Made by a program: the position numbers and the translations under genes
Source of the DNA: JAQUKH01 sp043809805
GTDB lineage: Bacteria; JACRDZ01; JAQUKH01
Reading direction: 5' to 3'
Length of the DNA: 9,724 bases
Assembly: GCA_043809805.1 (NCBI GenBank)
Contig: JBDROR010000056.1
Location: 1-9,724 of the forward strand
Notes under the pieces: generated by a model
Told to the model about the DNA's origin: nothing
The model's database searches: none
The model's input: only the letters and a program-made list of their open reading frames with translations
Shown: piece by piece, positions 5,369 to 9,724 of the stretch
Position numbering within the stretch: the stretch's first letter is position 1
Layout of the letters: each line of letters opens with the position of its first letter

Positions 5369-6610
5369 TCAATCAGTTTCCAGCTTTCCGGAAAGCAAAT
5401 ATTTAATTGTTAATCCCTGGACAAGTATAGAAAAAACCACGACAATGTAACTAACCGTTAAAATCGCTTCTCTCTCAGCCCCCGGCGGCAATGATAAAGC
5501 CAGCGCCACCGAAATCCCGCCGCGAAGGCCGCCCCACGTCATAATTTTTATTACATTCGGACTGAACTTAACAAAAGATTTCATCAAAGTTATCGGCAAA
5601 CCCACACTGATAAAACGCGCCAACAATACAACCGGGATTATTATTAATCCCGCGATTAAATACTGTTTTGACATAATGATAACCAATATTTCCAAACCAA
5701 TCAGCAGAAAAAGAACGGCGTTTAAAACCTCATCCATTAATTCCCAAAAAGAATCCAGGCGATTCCTTGTCTGATCGCTCATAGCGAGGTATCTGCCCTT
5801 ATTCCCGATTAAAAGCCCGGCAACAACTATAGCAATCGGGCCCGAAACATGAATAGCATTCGCGAGAGCATAACCGCCCATAACCAAAGCCAGCGTAATT
5901 AATATTTCTACCTGATAATTATCCACGCTTTTTAACATCAGATAACTTATCCAGCCGATAGCTAATCCAAATATAATACCTCCTATGGCTTCTTCAACGA
6001 ACAAAAGCGCTATATGCCCGAAAGTTATTCCGTCCCCCCCTGTAATAACCCCTAAAATAAGCAAAAAAACAACAACCGCGACACCGTCATTAAAAAGGCT
6101 TTCTCCCGCTATTTTAGTTTCAAGGCTTTTGGATGCTCCCGCTTTTTTTAATATTCCTATTACCGCCACAGGATCAGTCGGTGTAATAAGGGACCCAAAT
6201 AATAACGAATAAATAAAAGATATTTTTATGCCTATTAAATTAAAAATGAACCATGCCATCGTCCCGACAACAAAAGTGCTCATTACCACACTAAATGTCG
6301 ACAAAACTCCAATAATCCATTTATGTTTCGCAATATCTTCCAGATTAATATGTATTGACCCGGCAAACAAAAGAAAACTCAACATTCCGTGCAAAAGAGT
6401 TTTATTAAAATCAATATTTTTGAACAAAATGTTCGCGTATCCATAAATATTCACTAATTTAAAAAAATCCAACAAAATAAGGCCTAGTGACATCAGTATC
6501 GCGATTAACATAATACCAATAACAGTCGGCAATTTTATGAAACGATAATTAAAATAACTAAAAATAGCCGCTAAAGTCAAAAGCAAAGCGGCAATGTTCA
6601 ATGTATCCAT
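5369..6610 (-). CDS. CPA1-type Na+/H+ antiporter (NhaP-like)
   Basis: A 413-residue multi-span inner-membrane protein with the classic CPA1 signatures. These are the crossing-helix motif TPTDPVAV (143-150), the transport-site pair Asn-Asp in GESLFNDGVAVVVF (N174-D175), and TWGGLRGGISVALAL (358-372) near the C-terminus. Characterised ND-type CPA1 exchangers swap Na+ or K+ for H+ electroneutrally. There is almost no cytosolic tail, as in short prokaryotic NhaP members and unlike NhaP2 with its C-terminal domain. The ATG at 6610 has GAGG 6-7 nt upstream. The gene stands apart: about 250 bp of repeats separate it from hflC upstream and from the phospholipase downstream, so it may have its own promoter; I found none convincing. 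Confidence 0.94.
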   Translation of the reverse strand: MDTLNIAALLLTLAAIFSYFNYRFIKLPTVIGIMLIAILMSLGLILLDFFKLVNIYGYANILFKNIDFNKTLLHGMLSFLLFAGSIHINLEDIAKHKWIIGVLSTFSVVMSTFVVGTMAWFIFNLIGIKISFIYSLLFGSLITPTDPVAVIGILKKAGASKSLETKIAGESLFNDGVAVVVFLLILGVITGGDGITFGHIALLFVEEAIGGIIFGLAIGWISYLMLKSVDNYQVEILITLALVMGGYALANAIHVSGPIAIVVAGLLIGNKGRYLAMSDQTRNRLDSFWELMDEVLNAVLFLLIGLEILVIIMSKQYLIAGLIIIPVVLLARFISVGLPITLMKSFVKFSPNVIKIMTWGGLRGGISVALALSLPPGAEREAILTVSYIVVVFSILVQGLTIKYLLSGKLETD

Positions 6611-6665
6611 TTTTTCCTCTGTAACTTGTTAATATTATTTGTTTTTTCTGTAATCGGTCAGTTAT

Positions 6666-6767
6666 GGTAGCCGCAAGCTTTAGCTTGCGTTGGCCAAGTG
6701 ATTAGTGGCGAGATAACTCTACACTAGTCACTGCCACTATTCACGCAGGCTGAAGCCTGCGGCTACC
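6666..6767. repeat. Paired REP-like hairpins in inverted orientation (BIME/REPIN-like)
   Basis: Arms of 24 bp (6666-6689 and 6744-6767) are inverted copies with 3 mismatches; the outer GGTAGCCGCA/TGCGGCTACC is perfect. Each arm is itself a hairpin: CGCAAGCT-TT-AGCTTGCG (6672-6689) and CGCAGGCT-GA-AGCCTGCG (6744-6761). Inside, GTGATTAGTGGC (6698-6709) and GCCACTATTCAC (6733-6744) are inverted with one mismatch. It is a 102-bp compound palindrome upstream of the CPA1 antiporter. Two inverted REP units around a spacer is the arrangement known from REP/RAYT systems; no RAYT transposase is in the window. Confidence 0.85.
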
Positions 6768-6795
6768 ACCTTCTTTGTCATTTCGACCAACAATT

Positions 6796-6843
6796 TGTCA
6801 TTTCGAACGAAGTGAGAAATCTTAGATTCCTCACTTCGTTCTG
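6796..6843. repeat. Minimal TGTCATTTCGA element without a centre
   Basis: The left end TGTCATTTCGAACGAAG and right end CTCACTTCGTTC meet directly, with only the AAATCT/AGATTC transition between them. The central GTAGGGG module of the other copies is absent. GAACGAAGTGAG (6805-6816) and CTCACTTCGTTC (6830-6841) are perfect 12-bp arms. A broken further copy (TGTCATTTCGACC) begins at 6776. It lies 13 bp beyond the hflC stop codon. Confidence 0.8.
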
Positions 6844-6850
6844 ATTTTTT
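6805..6850 (+). terminator. Terminator-shaped hairpin plus T6, plus-strand orientation
   Basis: The 12-bp stem (6805-6816 with 6830-6841) is followed on the plus strand by TGA and six T (6845-6850), the form of an intrinsic terminator. No plus-strand gene precedes it. It could block antisense transcription into hflC, or the match may be chance. On the minus strand, where hflC ends, the stem has no U-tract after it. Confidence 0.35.
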
Positions 6851-6856
6851 ATTCTT

Positions 6857-7807
6857 CTACTCTGAATTTTTCTTCAGATATTTAAAGAAATCGCCTTCCG
6901 TAGATAAAATTAGCCAGTCTTTATCGCTTAACACTTCAGGATAAGTTTCCATAGTTTTTAAAAATTTATAGAATTTCTGGGATCCAGGGCTTTGGTTATA
7001 AGCTTTTGCATAAATCTCAGTGGCTTCGGCATCCGCTTTCCCTTCAATTTCCTGCGCTGTTCTATACGCCTCGGATTGTATCCTTTTCAATTCACGTTCC
7101 TTATTACCAAGTATTTTAGACGCCTCTCCCTGCCCTTCAGAGCGATATTGATCTGCGATTCTTCTACGTTCGGTAATCATTCTTTCATATATTTTCCTCT
7201 GGACTTCTTCCACATAATTAACCCTCTTAAGCCTTAAATCCAGGAGTTCAATTCCAAGTTCAAGAGTTCGAACCGCGGCTGCTTCTATAATGGAACGAGT
7301 TATAACATCCCTGCCGTATTTAATTTCAAGTAAAGGATCAGATGTTGCTCCTGCTAACAGATCCTCACTTTTTCGATATTTCCGGTTAGTTGAACGAATT
7401 ATCTCAACCAGATTATGCTTTGCAACCGCATTGCGCGTTTCTCCATCCAGGATATCATCTAATCTTGAATGCGCGCCCCTTTCATCCCGCACACGCTGAA
7501 AGAATAACAAAGGATCTTTTATACGCCAGCGGGCATATGTATCCACCCAGATAAACCTTTTATCCTTCGTGGGTATTTGATTGGGATTTCCATCCCATTC
7601 TAAAAAACGTTTATCAAAAAACTGGGCTTTCTGGATGACGGGTATTTTAAAATGAACACCAGGTGTTGAAATCGGTTCCCCAACCGGTTTTCCAAACTGT
7701 GTAATTATTACCTGATGAGATTCATCTACAATAAAAGCGAAAGACATAACAATTCCCAAAGCAAATAATATTGAAATTATAATGACAGTCTGTTTTATTT
7801 TATTCAT
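6857..7807 (-). CDS. hflC: HflC, SPFH subunit of the HflKC regulator of FtsH
   Basis: 316 residues, close to the E. coli length (334). Residues 7-26 form an N-terminal membrane anchor, followed by the SPFH/band-7 domain from about 27 to 200 (VITQFGKPVGEP, TPGVHFKIP). A coiled coil at about 205-275 carries the family pattern RSEGQGEASKILGNKERE and KADAEATEIYAKAY. HflC forms a large membrane cage with HflK around FtsH and tempers its degradation of membrane proteins. The start codon lies inside the hflK 3' end, with an 8-bp overlap, and AAGGAG about 10 nt upstream. Co-translation of equimolar subunits is expected. ftsH is not in the window. A hairpin repeat begins just past the stop codon. Confidence 0.96.
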   Translation of the reverse strand: MNKIKQTVIIISILFALGIVMSFAFIVDESHQVIITQFGKPVGEPISTPGVHFKIPVIQKAQFFDKRFLEWDGNPNQIPTKDKRFIWVDTYARWRIKDPLLFFQRVRDERGAHSRLDDILDGETRNAVAKHNLVEIIRSTNRKYRKSEDLLAGATSDPLLEIKYGRDVITRSIIEAAAVRTLELGIELLDLRLKRVNYVEEVQRKIYERMITERRRIADQYRSEGQGEASKILGNKERELKRIQSEAYRTAQEIEGKADAEATEIYAKAYNQSPGSQKFYKFLKTMETYPEVLSDKDWLILSTEGDFFKYLKKNSE

Positions 7808-8795
7808 TTTTCATACTCTCCTTCCCCAACTGGAATAAGGGCAAAATCCCACTAGCCTTATCATCTGTAATTAATTTTCTACCGACTTTTTTTAATACAT
7901 TGCCCATCGTTTCCAGGTAAATACGCTGGTGAGTTACTTCCTTTGCTTTAGAATATTCTTTAAAAACAGAATTAAACTTTGCCGCTTCACCACGCGCTTT
8001 ATTAATTCGCTCTAACGCGTATCCCTTCGCCTCTTCAATAGTTCTCTCAGCCTCCCCTTTTGCCCTTGGAACCACTTTATTATATTCAGACCATGCCTGA
8101 TTTATCAGTTTCTCACGTTCCTGCTGCGCCTCATTTACTTCATTAAACGCGGGTTTTACAGTTTCCGGAGGATTTACATCCTGTAATACCACCTGTTCTA
8201 TTTTTATTCCCATTTCATACTGATTACATAATTCCTGAAGTTTCTGTGTAACAGTATCCGCAACCTCCTGACGGCCGACAGTTAACACCTCATCTACAGT
8301 ACGGTCCCCAATAACTTCACGCACAGTCGCCTCATTAATATCCCGGAACGTAGTCTCAATGTTTCTTACCCTAAATAAATATTTATAAGGATCACTAATA
8401 CGGTATTGGACTATCCATTCCACTTCGGCGGCATTTAAATCGCCTGTTAACATCAAAGATTCTTCCTGGTATTTTCTGGTAGAATATTCAGTCTGAATCC
8501 CCGCCTTAATCGTTCGAAAACCAAATTCAAGTTTTAATTGCCGTTCCACGGGAACCTTATGAACTCTTTCAATCCCAAACGGCAATTTATAATTTAATCC
8601 CGGATTAATTGTCCTGTTATACTTGCCCAGCCTAAGAATAACACCAACTTCCTCAGGCCCTATCGTAAACCAAAAAGATGACAATAAGAATACAATTAAT
8701 CCAACAACTAATACAGCCAAAATTGGCTTGCTACTGATATCCGGCGGCCGAATTTCTTTCAAGTTTCCTAAATTAATCGGTCTGTCTTCTTCCAT
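7800..8795 (-). CDS. hflK: HflK, SPFH subunit of the HflKC regulator of FtsH
   Basis: 331 residues from ATG 8795, which has AAGGAG 9 nt upstream; an in-frame TTG at 8825 would add 10 residues but lacks a ribosome site. The short cytosolic N-terminus lacks the Gly-rich stretch of E. coli HflK (419 residues). One membrane segment follows (about 25-45), then the SPFH domain (GPEEVGVILRLGKY, NPGLNYKLPFGIE). The diagnostic DVNPPETVKPAFNEVNEA stretch (about 206-223) leads into an Ala/Glu-rich coiled coil (RAKGEAERTIEEAKGYALE) to about 275. It assembles with HflC in the inner membrane to regulate FtsH. Gene order hflK-hflC is as usual. Upstream is a 286-bp repeat-rich gap; no promoter stands out. 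Confidence 0.96.
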   Translation of the reverse strand: MEEDRPINLGNLKEIRPPDISSKPILAVLVVGLIVFLLSSFWFTIGPEEVGVILRLGKYNRTINPGLNYKLPFGIERVHKVPVERQLKLEFGFRTIKAGIQTEYSTRKYQEESLMLTGDLNAAEVEWIVQYRISDPYKYLFRVRNIETTFRDINEATVREVIGDRTVDEVLTVGRQEVADTVTQKLQELCNQYEMGIKIEQVVLQDVNPPETVKPAFNEVNEAQQEREKLINQAWSEYNKVVPRAKGEAERTIEEAKGYALERINKARGEAAKFNSVFKEYSKAKEVTHQRIYLETMGNVLKKVGRKLITDDKASGILPLFQLGKESMKNE

Positions 8796-8829
8796 AGCCT
8801 TTTTCTCCTTTCGTAAAATATACAATTTA

Positions 8830-8857
8830 GTGAATCGCCCCGCATTGGACGACTCAC
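8830..8857. repeat. Imperfect inverted repeat upstream of hflK
   Basis: GTGAATCG (8830-8837) and CGACTCAC (8850-8857) pair with one mismatch around a 12-bp centre (CCCCGCATTGGA). It lies about 20 bp upstream of the hflK Shine-Dalgarno. It may be another small repeat family or a regulatory hairpin; nothing here decides between them. Confidence 0.5.
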
Positions 8858-8885
8858 CAGATCTCCCCTACTACCATTACCACAA

Positions 8886-8910
8886 ATCCCTCGCTCTGCC
8901 CGGAATGACA
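8886..8910. repeat. Orphan right end of the TGTCATT...AATGACA family
   Basis: CCCTCGCTCTGCCCGGAATGACA resembles the right terminus of the elements at 622-735 and 5208-5328 but has no matching left end to its left. A further broken left end (TGTCATTTTGATCG) begins at 8924. The cluster suggests repeated insertion and decay. Confidence 0.6.
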
Positions 8911-8945
8911 ACGCTTTCACAATTGTCATTTTGATCGCACAATTC

Positions 8946-9045
8946 TGTCATTTCGACCGAAGGGAGAAATCTTTTTTCCGTAGGGGCGTGATTTATCACA
9001 CCCTGATTGCTGGGCGCAATAAATTGCGCCCCTACAACAGATTCC
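8946..9045. repeat. Nested-palindrome element, copy 3, right end lost
   Basis: It aligns gaplessly over 100 bp with 5208-5307 with 6 differences, including the GTAGGGG/CCCCTAC pair and both inner hairpins. One change (ATCACGCCC to ATCACACCC) breaks a pair in the first hairpin. The right terminus stops after CAGATTCC and does not continue to AATGACA, so it is truncated or diverged. It lies between hflK and the trehalose synthase gene. Confidence 0.85.
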
Positions 9046-9081
9046 CATTTGCGCCAATCACTGCTGGCACAGATATTTCTT

Positions 9082-9724
9082 CTATAAATACACTATATCT
9101 TCATTATCATACAAAGAGAGAAACAACAACATATAATCTTTTAGATGTCTCGTAATCAAATAATTATTTTTTATATGTTCCCTGCCGTTTTCTCCTAATT
9201 TTCTTGCATATTCAGGGCTGTTCAAAAGCTGTTTAATGGCAAACGCGGCGCCGTCAATAGAATGGCAAAGCAAACCGGAATGTTTATGTGTTATTTGTAA
9301 AGGGATACCGCCTACATTAGAAGCAACTACAGGTTTTGATTTCCAAAGAGCTTCGGCAACAGTTAGTCCAAAGCCCTCCTTAATCGACTTTTGGACAATA
9401 ATTGTTGACGCTCTCTGTAAAGCATTAATTTCAAGGTCATTATGAGATAATAATAAAATATGTATATCTTTATTCTTTGCCGCTTTTTCTTTTACCTCTT
9501 CAAAAACTTTTATCCCTTCAGGATCATCAACCGCCGTCCCGCCCGCGAGAATAAGCTGACAATCTATATATTTTTTTACTTTTAAATAAGCCTCGATAAC
9601 CCCTACAGGGTCCTTTAACCGGTCAAATCGGGAAATTTGAGCAATTATCGGCTTGTTTTTCAAAATACCATATTTCATTAAAACTGAATCTATAAATTCC
9701 TGAGGCAGTTCCTTGTTTTTATCG
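9082..9724 (-). CDS. treT: TreT-type trehalose synthase (GT4 glycosyltransferase), C-terminal 213 residues
   Basis: The reading frame stays open to the right window edge, so the N-terminal part is missing; an internal ATG at 9678 is not the start. The visible part is the C-terminal Rossmann lobe of a GT-B glycosyltransferase. SRFDRLKDP (visible residues 31-39) binds the nucleotide-sugar phosphates, LILAGGTAVDDPEG follows, and EGFGLTVAE (116-124) is the GT4 E-x7-E motif. The stretches DIHILLL, DLEINALQRAS, NVGGIPLQI and the ending NNYLITRHLKDY closely resemble TreT, which joins a nucleotide-activated glucose (ADP- or UDP-) to glucose to make trehalose. Trehalose is a compatible solute and stress protectant. 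Another GT4 enzyme is possible because the acceptor domain is unseen. It stops 286 bp before hflK. Confidence 0.86.
   Translation of the reverse strand, partial: DKNKELPQEFIDSVLMKYGILKNKPIIAQISRFDRLKDPVGVIEAYLKVKKYIDCQLILAGGTAVDDPEGIKVFEEVKEKAAKNKDIHILLLSHNDLEINALQRASTIIVQKSIKEGFGLTVAEALWKSKPVVASNVGGIPLQITHKHSGLLCHSIDGAAFAIKQLLNSPEYARKLGENGREHIKNNYLITRHLKDYMLLFLSLYDNEDIVYL

Noticed and set aside
8796..8825. TTG start of hflK at 8825
   Set aside because: No ribosome site precedes it, and the added 10 residues include the translated Shine-Dalgarno of the ATG at 8795.
539..9081. CRISPR array from the many short repeats
   Set aside because: The repeats are dispersed singly in different gaps, vary in length and lack regular spacers; no cas genes are present.
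8946..9081. Intrinsic terminator after the trehalose synthase gene
   Set aside because: Strong hairpins are present but no T-tract follows them on the minus strand; they are explained by the repeat element.
8931..9155. Plus-strand ORF sharing the peptide RNKLRPYNRF with another ORF at 5250-5450
   Set aside because: The shared peptide comes from the duplicated repeat core (8946-9045 and 5208-5307). Both ORFs are antisense to or between real genes and look like repeat translations, not a protein family.

Overview
All nine genes in this window lie on the minus strand, so the window reads right to left. In transcription order they are: a 3' fragment of a TreT-type trehalose synthase (9724-9082), hflK (8795-7800), hflC (7807-6857), a CPA1-type Na+/H+ antiporter (6610-5369), a patatin-like phospholipase (5118-4183), a compact divergent antiporter (4183-2987), a CPA2-type antiporter with a C-terminal CBS pair (2944-1256), a single-domain YggT protein (1169-870) and an exported TPR protein that runs off the left edge (538-<1). 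No RNA genes, CRISPR array, transposase or prophage genes were seen.

The DNA is AT-rich, the Shine-Dalgarno sites are good, and one sigma70-type promoter is perfect at both hexamers. A secreted regular TPR protein and the hflK-hflC pair suggest a Gram-negative-type bacterium. TreT and the dense small palindromic intergenic repeats recall uncultivated lineages such as Omnitrophota, but this is a weak guess; no marker gene is present.

There are two tight gene clusters. hflK and hflC overlap by 8 bp and encode the two SPFH subunits that modulate the FtsH protease. The patatin and compact antiporter genes share one base (TAATG), and the CPA2-CBS gene follows closely. The other junctions are spacers of about 90-330 bp, filled largely with short inverted-repeat elements of a few families.

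Three cation/proton antiporter homologues carry three different residue pairs at the transport site (Asn-Asp, Ser-Asp, Asp-Asp). With a YggT protein and a trehalose synthase nearby, a shared theme of ion and osmotic homeostasis with membrane quality control is plausible, but it is inferred from gene order only.

The least ordinary features are: (i) a nested-palindrome element (622-735, 5208-5328, truncated at 8946-9045) whose architecture persists although its inner stems differ; (ii) two adjacent perfect palindromes in the leader of the CPA2-CBS gene, one overlapping a TATAAT and abutting the Shine-Dalgarno; and (iii) the compact antiporter with an altered ion-binding dyad, coupled to a phospholipase. 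I do not see a clearly new multi-gene system.
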